In this document: piece by piece, positions 1 to 7,501 of the stretch
How the letters are laid out: the number at the start of each line of letters is the position of its first letter
Numbering within the stretch: position 1 is the stretch's first letter
DNA from: a virus
Length of the DNA: 23,443 nt
Reading direction: 5' to 3' (one strand)
Virus record (IMG/VR): IMGVR_UViG_3300046006_002980
Span: 1-23,443 of that record
Position numbers and translations under genes: made by a program
Notes under the pieces: model-generated
Seen by the model: only the letters and a program-made list of their open reading frames with translations
What the model was told of the DNA's origin: nothing
Databases searched by the model: none

Positions 1-2346
1 ATGAGTACCTAACGGGTTCGGCTGTCTAAGATATAAAAACTTAATCTTATCCCCTTCCTGTATAGGTTGATATTTTTTTTCTAATCCTTTACTAGCAATT
101 AAATGATTATATATCAAAGCGCCCCTAACATGGATAGGAGTACCTTTTCTAAATATAGAGCTGGAATCGCTATACTCCTTAAGACCGTTAATACCTCTAG
201 GGAATGCGATATCTTCAGGGTTTAGTTTATGCCACTTCTCTTCTAGGTCTTGTACGTAAGCTTTAAGAGTAGCTTCATCTTTTGTTAGCGCAATACTTAC
301 AGCTTCTTTCAACGCAACACGAACTGGTGCAGGTGTAGATGATCTAACGATCTCCATACCTAAGATCTTAAGCTTAGGAGGATCGTAGGTAACACCCTCG
401 GCGTTATAAACGTTCAAAGCATATCGTTTCTTAGCAATCCAGATACCACGATCAGCAATTACCTCTCGCTTAAAACTTATCTTAGGTGTATATACGTTTA
501 AGTACTCAGATAGATCTTCACAACATTCGTTAATAACCGGTTCGATACTTGTAGTACAATAATTATCTAAACGATCAACTGTCTGTAACCTAGTCTCAGT
601 CTTTAGAGTTTCTTTATCTAGATTACCAAGTGTAATGTATGTCGAGTCAGTATCTGAATAGAAAGAGTAATCGATATCTTTAGTCTTACATTCACTATTA
701 ATAAAGTTATTAAGTTTCTTAGCTACCGATCTAATAATCAGTTGACCAGTCATCGTAATACCTTCAGCAATTCGAATATCGTAGTATCTAAAGTAGACGT
801 TACCCATTGCACCGTAAAGTGAGTTCATTAAAATCTTAGCTGCCATCTGCTTAGAGTTAAGACTAGAAATTAACCCTAGGTATTTTTTATCCTTTGTCTC
901 CTCATACTTACTCTGAGCCTCGATCATTAACTTCTTAGCTTTTTGTCTTTCACTAAAGTAGAACTCAATTAGCTCTGGAAAGATACCCTTCTTATCTTTC
1001 CTAAAGCATTGGCCATTAGCCGTCATAGTCATTTCTTCATCATGTATGTTCTGAGTATTAAACTCTTTATCAATTAGACGTTGAATACTACGCTCGTCAT
1101 CAGCCAGGTACTTCTGCCCATTGACTAACGTCTCAGGAGACATATTCCAGGTCATAATAATAGAAGGGTACAGAGACGTAGCATCGAATGATACAACCCA
1201 ATCGTACTGACTAGGTTTAGGTTCTTTAACAAATGCACCCATAATCTGTCTATCAGACTCTAAGTCTACCGTAGGCGGATTATGAACAATAATATTCTCT
1301 TTAAGTAGTTTGTTATAGAGAATACAATCCCAGGTTCTTACCGAAGAGAAGATATCTGTATAATTACATTTAGCATCATACGCCATAGTAAGAATGAGAT
1401 TAATAATACGCATCTTATCTTCTAACTGGTCAACTAGTTCAACGTCGACAATATTATAATCAACGAATAACTCCCAATCATTTGTATAAAACTCTTTGAA
1501 TGAGTTATAAGGAAACTTTAACTTTTCTTTACCTAGTTCTTCTTTAGCTACTGTATCTAGTTTATAATTCTCTACCATCTTATAAGAGAACTTCTTATAC
1601 AGATCCATGAAGTCTAAGATGGAAATACCGTGCCATGAATAAGCTAGCTGGGTACGCCCTCTGGCATAAGGTACTTCAGTAGTAGAGTATACACCCCACG
1701 GTGAACATTCTTTAACTGCATCTTGACCAAGTACTCTATCAATTCTAGCTGATAAGTACGCGATATCGAATAGCTGAACATTCCAACCAGTTATAACATC
1801 AGGGTAATCTTCTTTATGAAAGGTAATAAACTTTCGAAGAAGATCAAACTCATCTTTACACTGAAAGTACTTAACGTTAGCTTGCTTAGGTAGATACGGA
1901 CCACAACCAAAGGTAGTAATTTGCTTAGTGTTAAAGTCCTGGACCGATATTAGTTGAATCTGCTCTTGAGCATCCCTAACATCAGGAAATCCATATTCAG
2001 TAGTAGTCTCGATATCGATAGTTACTATTTTCATTAATGATATATCGAATTCAATATCGTTTGGAAATAGCTTACTGATAAACTGATAGGCGAAGTTATA
2101 GTTCCCGTATATCGGAAAGTTACTTACCTCTTTATAGGTTTTAAGAAATTGGCGAGCCTGATCAATGGACTCAAATTTCTTCTTTTCGAGCTTCTCACCT
2201 AGTAAAGATTTATATGGGGTCTCTTTACCTGTGCGTAGATAAAGAACTGGTTGAAATGGTACCTTTTCATTAACCCGTTTGCCGTCTTTGAAACCGCGAA
2301 AATAGATGTTATTACCGCGGGTATAAATATTAGTATAGAAAAGCAT
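1..2346 (-). CDS. 43: T4-like DNA polymerase gp43 (family B), C-terminus cut by window edge
   Basis: Replicative family B DNA polymerase with 3'-5' proofreading, the catalytic core of the T4-type replisome. The frame is open for all 782 codons from 2346 to base 1, so about 100 C-terminal residues are missing compared with T4 gp43 (898 aa). Visible motifs in order: Exo I DIE at residues 111-113, Exo II GWNVQLFD, Exo III YNIVD, polymerase motif A DATSLYPSII, motif B KILMNSLYG, motif C YSDTDS and the KKRYALNVY segment. The N-terminus MLFYTNIYTRGNNI lines up with the starts of T4-like polymerases, which supports the ATG at 2346. An in-frame ATG at about 2406 lies within a hairpin and is less likely. 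The Shine-Dalgarno sequence is weak (TGAG). In T4 this gene directly follows regA. Here it is more than 10 kb downstream of it. Identity is near certain. Confidence 0.97.
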   Translation of the reverse strand, partial: MLFYTNIYTRGNNIYFRGFKDGKRVNEKVPFQPVLYLRTGKETPYKSLLGEKLEKKKFESIDQARQFLKTYKEVSNFPIYGNYNFAYQFISKLFPNDIEFDISLMKIVTIDIETTTEYGFPDVRDAQEQIQLISVQDFNTKQITTFGCGPYLPKQANVKYFQCKDEFDLLRKFITFHKEDYPDVITGWNVQLFDIAYLSARIDRVLGQDAVKECSPWGVYSTTEVPYARGRTQLAYSWHGISILDFMDLYKKFSYKMVENYKLDTVAKEELGKEKLKFPYNSFKEFYTNDWELFVDYNIVDVELVDQLEDKMRIINLILTMAYDAKCNYTDIFSSVRTWDCILYNKLLKENIIVHNPPTVDLESDRQIMGAFVKEPKPSQYDWVVSFDATSLYPSIIMTWNMSPETLVNGQKYLADDERSIQRLIDKEFNTQNIHDEEMTMTANGQCFRKDKKGIFPELIEFYFSERQKAKKLMIEAQSKYEETKDKKYLGLISSLNSKQMAAKILMNSLYGAMGNVYFRYYDIRIAEGITMTGQLIIRSVAKKLNNFINSECKTKDIDYSFYSDTDSTYITLGNLDKETLKTETRLQTVDRLDNYCTTSIEPVINECCEDLSEYLNVYTPKISFKREVIADRGIWIAKKRYALNVYNAEGVTYDPPKLKILGMEIVRSSTPAPVRVALKEAVSIALTKDEATLKAYVQDLEEKWHKLNPEDIAFPRGINGLKEYSDSSSIFRKGTPIHVRGALIYNHLIASKGLEKKYQPIQEGDKIKFLYLRQPNPLGTH
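2332..2339 (+). promoter_or_regulatory. T4-type late promoter motif TATAAATA
   Basis: This is an exact match to the T4 late promoter box TATAAATA on the plus strand, 108 bases before the start of the first plus-strand gene (2448). It lies antisense within codons 3-5 of gene 43. It is one of only two exact copies I found, and both stand upstream of a gene group in the right orientation. T4 late transcription uses gp55 with gp33 and gp45. Neither gp55 nor gp33 is in this window, so the function is inferred from the motif and its position. The A+T-rich sequence makes chance matches possible. Confidence 0.5.
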
Positions 2347-2393
2347 AGGGTACTCATAAATAACAGGATAACATAGTATATATGACTTTGCCT

Positions 2394-2410
2394 GAGTATG
2401 CCACATACTC
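2394..2410. promoter_or_regulatory. Perfect 7-bp hairpin in the gp43/plus-gene divergent spacer
   Basis: GAGTATG and CATACTC flank a 3-base loop (CCA) between the divergent starts of gene 43 and the gene at 2448. On the gene 43 mRNA the hairpin lies about 47 bases before the start codon. Its 3' arm (TACTCA) could instead pair with TGAGTA just upstream of the gene 43 ATG (plus-strand 2351-2356). T4 and RB69 gp43 repress their own translation through a leader hairpin, so an autogenous operator is possible. It could also be a DNA-level operator. The structure is seen; the role is inference. Confidence 0.4.
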
Positions 2411-2447
2411 CTGACCTTTCGTTATTATAACTTAAAGGAAAAAGTAA

Positions 2448-2984
2448 ATGGCTGAAGCAAAACCCCCCTCGAGAAGCGAACGCGAAGCACATATTAAGGA
2501 TAAAGCCGGCTGGGTAATTACAGTTCTTGCTGCTTTATTAGCGATTAATACCCTAGTCGGTGGTAGCAACAGTAGTAAGATACTTAATAACACTATTGCA
2601 GCTAATGATACTTGGTCTTTCTATCAAGCTAAGAGCATTAAGCAAACTGCCTACGATCTAGCATCTCAACAAACAACTAATAAAGAACTTTCCAAAAAAT
2701 GGAAAGAAAAAGCTGACTCTTACGAATCTGATCCTAAAACAGGTGAGGGTAAAAAAGAGTTAATGGAAAAAGCTAGAAAATTAGAGGCGGAACGAGCAGA
2801 AGCAAAAGCTCGATCCCCGTGGTATACGTATGCTGGTTCGTTATTACAGATCGCCATCGTTCTGTTAACTGCTAGTATCCTTGCTGTTAATATGGTTTTA
2901 TTCTGGGCAAGTATTGGTGTGGGTAGTACAGCTATCCTTCTCATGACCCAAGCACTATGGTTATGGGTCCCGTTTATGAGGTAA
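2448..2984 (+). CDS. DUF4337-like membrane protein
   Basis: Membrane protein of 178 aa with one N-terminal transmembrane segment (about residues 21-38), a charged helical middle region and two closely spaced transmembrane segments at the C-terminus (about 125-150 and 155-175). The segment ANDTWSFYQAKSIK (about 52-65) matches my memory of the DUF4337 family, whose members carry a similar D-x-W-x-x-Y-Q-A-K-x-I-K stretch between membrane helices. Molecular function is unknown. A good Shine-Dalgarno (AAAGGA) precedes the ATG. The next gene begins 3 bases after the stop, so the two are probably co-translated. The gene heads the only plus-strand group, downstream of the late-promoter motif at 2332. 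A host-envelope or lysis-timing role is possible but unproven. Confidence 0.8.
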   Translation: MAEAKPPSRSEREAHIKDKAGWVITVLAALLAINTLVGGSNSSKILNNTIAANDTWSFYQAKSIKQTAYDLASQQTTNKELSKKWKEKADSYESDPKTGEGKKELMEKARKLEAERAEAKARSPWYTYAGSLLQIAIVLLTASILAVNMVLFWASIGVGSTAILLMTQALWLWVPFMR

Positions 2985-2987
2985 TAA

Positions 2988-3647
2988 ATGGATCCAATCA
3001 CAGCCTTTGCCATGGCGCAAGGGGCTCTGAAAGCAATTAGATCTGGTGTAGAATTTTATAAGGAGTGTCAAGCAGCAGCGGCAGATGTATCAGAAGTTAC
3101 TACAGAAATTTCTGGCCATATAGGTAAGTTTCTTGACGCAAAAACAGTTGTTCAAGATGCAGCCGCTAAAGCTAAACAAGATAGCGAAGATCCAAGTAAT
3201 GCAGGGAACATAAACTCCCAGGCACTCAATAATGTTATGATGCAAATGCAACTCGAAAATGCAGAAAAAGAGTTGCGGGAAATGCTTGTGTATCAGACTC
3301 CCGGTCTAGGTGCAGTATGGTCAAGATTTGAAGATGAGAGAAATAGACTTAGTGCTATACAAGAAGCTCATAAAGAAAGAGAAAGACTACACCAAGAACA
3401 ATTGCGCCATATAGCTGCAAAGAAAGCAGCTGCGCGTAAAAGAGCTATAATGCAATTATGGCATGACGCTCACTGGGTTCTAATCGTTATATCAGTAATA
3501 CTAATGTTCGGGGGCTGTATGTATTTAATTGTTCGGGATAGAGCTGAACAGTACCCAGAATTAGGTAGATGTTTTATACCTAAAGGATCCCCGGGGTATG
3601 AATTTTATAATAACCTCAGGTGGGTTGATTGCACAATACCAGTTTAA
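2988..3647 (+). CDS. Coiled-coil protein with C-terminal membrane anchor
   Basis: Protein of 219 aa with no signal peptide. The N-terminal part is Ala-rich and helical (residues 1-100). A long Lys/Glu/Ala-rich region with coiled-coil character follows (about 100-160), containing the AHKERERLHQEQ and KKAAARKRA stretches. One transmembrane helix lies near the C-terminus (about 163-183, HWVLIVISVILMFGGCMYLI), and about 35 residues with two cysteines follow it. The start is supported by GAGG six bases before the ATG and by the 3-base gap to the previous stop. I recognise the architecture from hypothetical proteins of marine T4-like phages, but know no function. The long coiled coil plus membrane anchor would suit a tether or spanin-like bridge, which is inference only. 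Confidence 0.75.
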   Translation: MDPITAFAMAQGALKAIRSGVEFYKECQAAAADVSEVTTEISGHIGKFLDAKTVVQDAAAKAKQDSEDPSNAGNINSQALNNVMMQMQLENAEKELREMLVYQTPGLGAVWSRFEDERNRLSAIQEAHKERERLHQEQLRHIAAKKAAARKRAIMQLWHDAHWVLIVISVILMFGGCMYLIVRDRAEQYPELGRCFIPKGSPGYEFYNNLRWVDCTIPV

Positions 3648-3663
3648 TTTTTTAGAGATTAAA

Positions 3664-4128
3664 ATGAAAAAATTTTTAATATTAATTTTATGTTTGTTTA
3701 CTATTACAACAGCGTATGCCGATTCCTTTAGGCTTAATATTATTACCGATGTGGAAAAAGATAAGTATGTAATTTATGATGCTGATGATTGGATTTTTGT
3801 AAAATCTCAAAACAATTTTGATCTATACTTAAATAAGGGGGAACTTGAAAAGTCCTCTGAAGGATCATACCTAATACATACTATGACGCTCTTTAAAGAA
3901 GGTAGGAAGTATGAGCAAATGGATACTATAACTACAAATATTTTTAGTTACGGTATTCTAGAGTGCGGATCGGCGAAATTATATTTATTAGGAAATATTT
4001 TTACTGATCATACCTACAAAGCTAATTGGATACAAACTTTTGATCATGGGGCGTACGTATCTGATATGACAACAGAAGGTACTGCTCGGGAAGCTATATA
4101 CTTAAAAGTTTGTAATACAGATACTTAG
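3664..4128 (+). CDS. Secreted protein of unknown function
   Basis: Protein of 154 aa with a clear signal peptide, MKKFLILILCLFTITTAYA, and probable cleavage before Asp20. The mature part is rich in aromatic residues and beta-strand-like segments, with two cysteines (in ILECGS and at the C-terminal LKVC) that could form a disulfide. The overall pattern (WIFVKS near the N-terminus, a late Cys, and a terminal Cys) loosely recalls bacterial surface-adhesin E-like proteins, but I would not assign it. The reading frame is open further upstream, to 3598. The ATG at 3664 is chosen because the signal peptide begins there. Its initiation region is TTAAAATGAA, shared with four other genes here. Its stop overlaps the converging peptidase stop by four bases, leaving no room for a terminator. 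Confidence 0.7.
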   Translation: MKKFLILILCLFTITTAYADSFRLNIITDVEKDKYVIYDADDWIFVKSQNNFDLYLNKGELEKSSEGSYLIHTMTLFKEGRKYEQMDTITTNIFSYGILECGSAKLYLLGNIFTDHTYKANWIQTFDHGAYVSDMTTEGTAREAIYLKVCNTDT

Positions 4129-4841
4129 CTAGGTATATTTTCTATAATTTGACGAGCTTCGGGTATTCTTGTTTTACCATTACGGCTACCTAGGAGGACA
4201 ATAATACGTTCTCCTATAGCTGTGTCTAACATCATAACCAAACAACCACCTGCAGCATGAGTAGTACCCGTTTTACTAACTAAGAAATCATGTCTAGATT
4301 GAATGATAGGATTAGTATTTTTATATACGTATACTCTTTTTTTAACCTTAATAGAACCAAAGCTTGTATTACTTGCTTTAACAATAGGTGTATATTGTTT
4401 AGCTGCTCTTACTATCTTAATTAAATCAATAACCGTACTTACATTATCTGGGCTGATACCAGATGCTTCTACATACCTAGTATCAATCATACCGAGGTAC
4501 CTAGCCTTCTCATTCATTGCTCTAACACAGGCAGGGGTACCACCTACATATTTTCTACAAAGTAAATTTGCAGATGCATTATCAGATTTTACCAAGGCTA
4601 ATTGAATATGTTGTTCACGAGTAAAGCGACCTATTTTTTCATTAAGATCTTGCCTACTATCTAATACAACTATAACAGTCATTAGCTTAGTTATACTTGC
4701 AATTGATCTAATTGAACCTATACCACTACCTTGAATTATATCTCCATTACCGTCAGATACAGCCCAGCTTTTAGCAGTTAAATCAGTAGAAAAAGCGAAT
4801 CCACATACCCCTAAACAGAGTACTGCAAGAAATCTAACCAT
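4125..4841 (-). CDS. Secreted S11-type D-alanyl-D-alanine peptidase (PBP7-like)
   Basis: Serine peptidase of the penicillin-binding S11 family (238 aa) expected to cut D-Ala-containing peptidoglycan bonds in the periplasm. All three catalytic motifs are present: SxxK as SITK (Ser49, Lys52), SxN as SDN (86-88) and KTG (190-192, followed by TTHAAGG). The N-terminus (about residues 1-18) is a signal peptide. It lacks the C-terminal extension of DacA-type carboxypeptidases and is closer in size to PBP7-type endopeptidases. It starts two bases after the stop of the small lipoprotein gene at 4844, so the two probably form a pair. In a phage it could loosen the wall for lysis or remodel it during infection. 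Which bond it cuts cannot be told from sequence. Confidence 0.88.
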   Translation of the reverse strand: MVRFLAVLCLGVCGFAFSTDLTAKSWAVSDGNGDIIQGSGIGSIRSIASITKLMTVIVVLDSRQDLNEKIGRFTREQHIQLALVKSDNASANLLCRKYVGGTPACVRAMNEKARYLGMIDTRYVEASGISPDNVSTVIDLIKIVRAAKQYTPIVKASNTSFGSIKVKKRVYVYKNTNPIIQSRHDFLVSKTGTTHAAGGCLVMMLDTAIGERIIVLLGSRNGKTRIPEARQIIENIPS

Positions 4842-4843
4842 GA

Positions 4844-5155
4844 TTAGATACCAGTATTTTTGTACTTAACTGAATTAAGTTTAGTTACTGTAAAAGAGGT
4901 ACCTGAGCCAAGCAGACAAGCCATATCTTTATTAAACTCAATCAAAGACCATGTACTTGTTTCTTCATTAACTGTTAATACAATATCTGATTTAATATTG
5001 TCTTGTTTAAATAATATAAAGGGTTGCTCTTTAAACTGCTCTCTAATGTTCTTAAATGCAGTATCGGCTGCAGTACACTCTACAGGCTTTCTAAATTCTT
5101 CACCTATAACCGAGCAGGCGGTTAACAAAAGAACGATAGCTACTAATTTTTTCAT
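4844..5155 (-). CDS. Small lipoprotein
   Basis: Protein of 103 aa with a lipoprotein signal: MKKLVAIVLLLTAC, with lipobox LTAC and the acylated Cys at residue 14. The mature domain has the segments NEETSTWSLIEFN and MACLLGSGTSF, a pattern I associate with short exported proteins of marine phages and bacteria. No function is known to me. It precedes the S11 peptidase gene with a 2-base gap, so it is likely co-expressed with it and may act in the same compartment. A GGGG stretch lies about 8 bases before the ATG. It begins about 40 bases downstream of the tRNA at 5196. Confidence 0.75.
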   Translation of the reverse strand: MKKLVAIVLLLTACSVIGEEFRKPVECTAADTAFKNIREQFKEQPFILFKQDNIKSDIVLTVNEETSTWSLIEFNKDMACLLGSGTSFTVTKLNSVKYKNTGI

Positions 5156-5195
5156 TAGTTATACCCCAATACTATGTTGTAAGGTATTTCGTGAT

Positions 5196-5270
5196 TGGTT
5201 GCGGGGGATGGAGTCGCACCATCGACCTCTGGATTATGAGTCCAGCGCTCCACTACTGAGCTACCCCGCG
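5196..5270 (-). tRNA. tRNA with CAU anticodon (Met-type, initiator-like end)
   Basis: The minus strand folds into a complete 75-nt cloverleaf with an encoded CCA: acceptor CGCGGGG/CCCCGCA, D stem GCTC/GAGC, anticodon stem CTGGA/TCCAG with loop CTCATAA (anticodon CAU), T stem GATGG/CCATC. The first acceptor pair is a C1-A72 mismatch, the hallmark of bacterial initiator tRNA. However, the anticodon stem does not have the usual three G-C pairs next to the loop (it has GGA/UCC). The D loop (AGTAGTG) lacks the standard GG, and the T loop is TGCGACT with G in place of U55, so the elbow is atypical. It could be an initiator, an elongator, an Ile2 tRNA or a decaying gene. Its 5' ten bases overlap the end of the cupin gene, whose TAG stop is tRNA bases 8-10. 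Confidence 0.88.
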
Positions 5271-5629
5271 TCTGTTTTTTGACTGTCACCTGGGAGGACT
5301 CTAAAATTATCTTCGACTGAATCTGCTGTTGAGACTTCAATTATAGTTCCCCCTTCAATACAAATAAGTTGATGTGGTAGTAATGGCTTATTATGCCATG
5401 TATCCCCTTGATACAATTGAACGAATTTCTCTGAAGCATCTGTTGTGTCAATCCAACGAACTTCAAATCTACCCGATAGCACATACCACGTTTCGTCTTT
5501 CTGTGCATGAAAGTGCATAGAAAATCTAGCACCAGTATTAAAGTTAAGAAGCTTACCACAGTATTTATCGTTACTAGCCCATATTAATTCTGAACCCCAA
5601 CCCTTGTCAACTTTACCTTGTAACCTCAT
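5261..5629 (-). CDS. Single-domain cupin protein
   Basis: Small beta-barrel cupin of 122 aa. Likely metal ligands are visible: H39 and H41 in MHFHAQKDETW, E46, and H86 in LLPHQL. The GKLLNF...FSMHFH...YVLSGRFEV pattern resembles the cupin half of type II mannose-6-phosphate isomerases and sugar-isomerase-like cupins. The substrate is unknown. Its place at the end of a heptose gene group suggests work on a sugar or sugar phosphate. The ATG at 5629 has a good Shine-Dalgarno (AAGGAA) and is preferred over the longer frame from 5698. The first 17 bases overlap the kinase gene, and the last 10 bases overlap the tRNA. Confidence 0.82.
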   Translation of the reverse strand: MRLQGKVDKGWGSELIWASNDKYCGKLLNFNTGARFSMHFHAQKDETWYVLSGRFEVRWIDTTDASEKFVQLYQGDTWHNKPLLPHQLICIEGGTIIEVSTADSVEDNFRVLPGDSQKTDAG

Positions 5630-6371
5630 ATATTTCCTTAAGTGTAGGTGAATAGGTACCCAGATGTTGAACAGTAATTGAACTAGCTTTATTAGCAAAT
5701 GGTATAGCTTGTGTAATATTCCCGATATCGAGATGAAAGTATACTAAAGAAGCTAGGAAGGTATCACCCGCGCCACATACGTCGCTAACTTCTACCTCTT
5801 GAGTAGGGTATATAAAATCTTGATACTCTGCGCCTTTACTACCAATCGTAACAATTAAGTTAGTATTTACGGAGGTAACTTTGTTACGTTCATTTTCGTT
5901 AATCTTTATGAAACAACCTTCTAGTCTAGCTAGATCTGTCTTCTTTGTATCTACATAGACCGGGCCCATGTATCTCTTTAAAATATGCTGAATTGTTTCG
6001 TAACTTACACTACCTTTATCATAGTCAGAGATAACAACAGCATCTATATCGCGCATATCATCATTATATATAACCGGCTCTTTACTATAATTATCTTGAT
6101 CAATACGCATGAGATGTTGTTTCGTTCTACTATCGATTAATCTAATTTTTTTAGATTGACAATTAGTAATAAACGTTACATCACACCCCAGCGCTTCTAA
6201 GTTATCTCTAACGTTAGATCCCATACCTAATCTTGTTTCACTATACAGGTAGTTAAAAACCGGTACGGGTGCTTCAGGGCTGATTCTATCTACAGTACCA
6301 TACTGATACTCATCAATACAATCATCCCCTATCAATAATATCTTGTATTTTCTTTGTGGATGAATACTCAT
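5613..6371 (-). CDS. PfkB-family kinase, HldA-like (heptose-7-phosphate kinase type)
   Basis: Ribokinase/PfkB-family sugar kinase of 252 aa, closest by motif to the N-terminal kinase domain of HldE, which phosphorylates D-glycero-D-manno-heptose 7-phosphate at C1. Visible: ILLIGDDCIDEYQYG at the start, the HldE-like ISPEAPVPV segment, a GMGSNVRDNLEALG sugar-binding region, VVISDYDKG, and the PfkB signature DVCGAGDTF, which holds the catalytic Asp. It is about 60 residues shorter than the usual HldA domain. By eye the losses fall after the TFITN segment and after NENERNK, so it looks streamlined. In HldE the kinase is fused ahead of the nucleotidyltransferase. Here they are separate genes in reverse order, overlapping by 50 bases. 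The exact sugar is inferred from context. Confidence 0.85.
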   Translation of the reverse strand: MSIHPQRKYKILLIGDDCIDEYQYGTVDRISPEAPVPVFNYLYSETRLGMGSNVRDNLEALGCDVTFITNCQSKKIRLIDSRTKQHLMRIDQDNYSKEPVIYNDDMRDIDAVVISDYDKGSVSYETIQHILKRYMGPVYVDTKKTDLARLEGCFIKINENERNKVTSVNTNLIVTIGSKGAEYQDFIYPTQEVEVSDVCGAGDTFLASLVYFHLDIGNITQAIPFANKASSITVQHLGTYSPTLKEIYEVTR

Positions 6372-6726
6372 TTATTCTTTCAAAAAAGATGCAGCTTTTA
6401 GCATATTCAGAACCTATTACTTTTCTATTCCTATAATCCCCACCTACTACCATTATGTCTGGTTCAATTTGTTTAATCCACATAATTAGTTCTTCGTCGC
6501 TATCAAATACTTCTACTTCATCTACCGCCTTGAGATTTTGTAGAAGTAATTTACGCTCGTAGACACTATTAATAGGTCTGGTAGGACCTTTAAAGTCTTT
6601 AACTCTTTCATCGCTATCAATTGCTACAAATAGTCTACTACCTAAGCTCTTAGCAAAATTTAAAAGAGCAATATGACCTGGGTGTAGTACGTCGAATGTA
6701 CCATTAACGAAAATTGATTTAGACAC
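6322..6726 (-). CDS. HldE C-terminal-like nucleotidyltransferase (HldC type)
   Basis: Cytidylyltransferase-fold enzyme of 134 aa, matching the C-terminal half of HldE, which adds AMP to heptose 1-phosphate to make ADP-heptose. Motifs: NGTFDVLHPGH (HxGH, residues 8-18), a DSDERVKDFKGPTRPIN segment, and IMVVGGDYRNRKVIGSEYAK near the C-terminus, all collinear with HldE. The start is GTG at 6726, overlapping the epimerase stop by 8 bases. Its last 50 bases overlap the start of the kinase gene in another frame. A CTP- or other NTP-dependent relative (glycerol or ethanolamine type) cannot be excluded, but the neighbouring HldD and HldA homologues favour ADP-heptose. Confidence 0.87.
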   Translation of the reverse strand: MSKSIFVNGTFDVLHPGHIALLNFAKSLGSRLFVAIDSDERVKDFKGPTRPINSVYERKLLLQNLKAVDEVEVFDSDEELIMWIKQIEPDIMVVGGDYRNRKVIGSEYAKSCIFFERINEYSSTKKIQDIIDRG

Positions 6727-7501
6727 CTGAGAAGGCCGCGTTAAAGTTTGTCATATCCGCACAAGTATATTGTTGGTAGGAGTGTTTAAGATTTTCAGGC
6801 ATTGGTATAATCTCAATATCCGCATCATATATTTTAGCAATTTGGCTAGCTACTTCAAGAAACGATTTAGCCTTACCAGTACCTACATTCCAAATACCAC
6901 TATTGCTTAATTTCATAAAACGAACATGAGCATCAATAACAGTTTCAACAGGTACAAAATCTCTTAAAAAATACTCACTATTTTCAAATACTTTAATTAT
7001 ACCGGTCTTTTGTGCTTGTTCTGTAAACTGGTGATAAGGGCTAGCCTGTGTACCTTTATGGTCTTCGTGCGGACCATATACATTGAAGTATCTAAACCCT
7101 TGAACGGGTATAGTAGGGTGTAGGGTTTTATTCTGAGCATACAACTCAAACATATACTTTGACCACGCGTAAGGGGTTCTTGGATCTACAGGAGATGTTT
7201 CAGTGAATTGTTGATTTAAGCCATACACCGAGGCAGAACTCGAATACTGAAATGGTACTTCATACATTATACAAAGATCAAGCAAGCTACAACTGAATTT
7301 ATAATTTTGAGCAATAACTTTTTCTACATTACGTTCAGTCGTTGAAGAAATAGCCCCGAGGTGAATAACCCGATCGTAATCCTGTATCTCAGGTAACATT
7401 TCACCCCATTCAAACCCTGTCACGGCATGACCTAGGCGCTCAAGATGAGCTACCATGTTCTGACCAATAAAGCCCTTATGACCGGTTACAAGAATATTCA
7501 T
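6719..7501 (-). CDS. hldD: HldD-like ADP-heptose 6-epimerase
   Basis: Extended short-chain dehydrogenase of 260 aa that closely follows HldD (RfaD), which interconverts ADP-D-glycero- and ADP-L-glycero-D-manno-heptose. Seen: nucleotide-binding GHKGFIG (7-13), SSSASVYG (87-94), the catalytic YAWSK (Tyr111, Lys115), then FRYFNVYGPHEDHKG, LRDFVPVETV and GIWNVGTGKAKSF, each with a direct counterpart in E. coli HldD. The protein stops soon after the Q-x-x-T-x-A-D-M-T-N segment. About 25 C-terminal residues found in E. coli HldD (310 aa) are missing, and other parts are slightly shorter. Start and stop junctions overlap the neighbouring genes (ATGA at the start, 8 bases at the end), so the group is one translation-coupled unit. 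Confidence 0.9.
   Translation of the reverse strand: MNILVTGHKGFIGQNMVAHLERLGHAVTGFEWGEMLPEIQDYDRVIHLGAISSTTERNVEKVIAQNYKFSCSLLDLCIMYEVPFQYSSSASVYGLNQQFTETSPVDPRTPYAWSKYMFELYAQNKTLHPTIPVQGFRYFNVYGPHEDHKGTQASPYHQFTEQAQKTGIIKVFENSEYFLRDFVPVETVIDAHVRFMKLSNSGIWNVGTGKAKSFLEVASQIAKIYDADIEIIPMPENLKHSYQQYTCADMTNFNAAFSGV

Noticed and set aside
2199-2492. Minus-strand open frame of 97 codons covering the start of gene 43
   Set aside because: It overlaps the polymerase gene in a different frame, and the polymerase motifs fix the true frame.
4303-4605. Open frame of 100 codons on the plus strand
   Set aside because: It is antisense to the S11 peptidase gene, whose catalytic motifs prove the minus-strand reading; no ribosome binding site or known domain.
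5562-5569. GATAAATA on the minus strand as a late promoter
   Set aside because: One mismatch to TATAAATA, lies inside the cupin coding sequence (N-D-K-Y codons) and no gene group starts just downstream.
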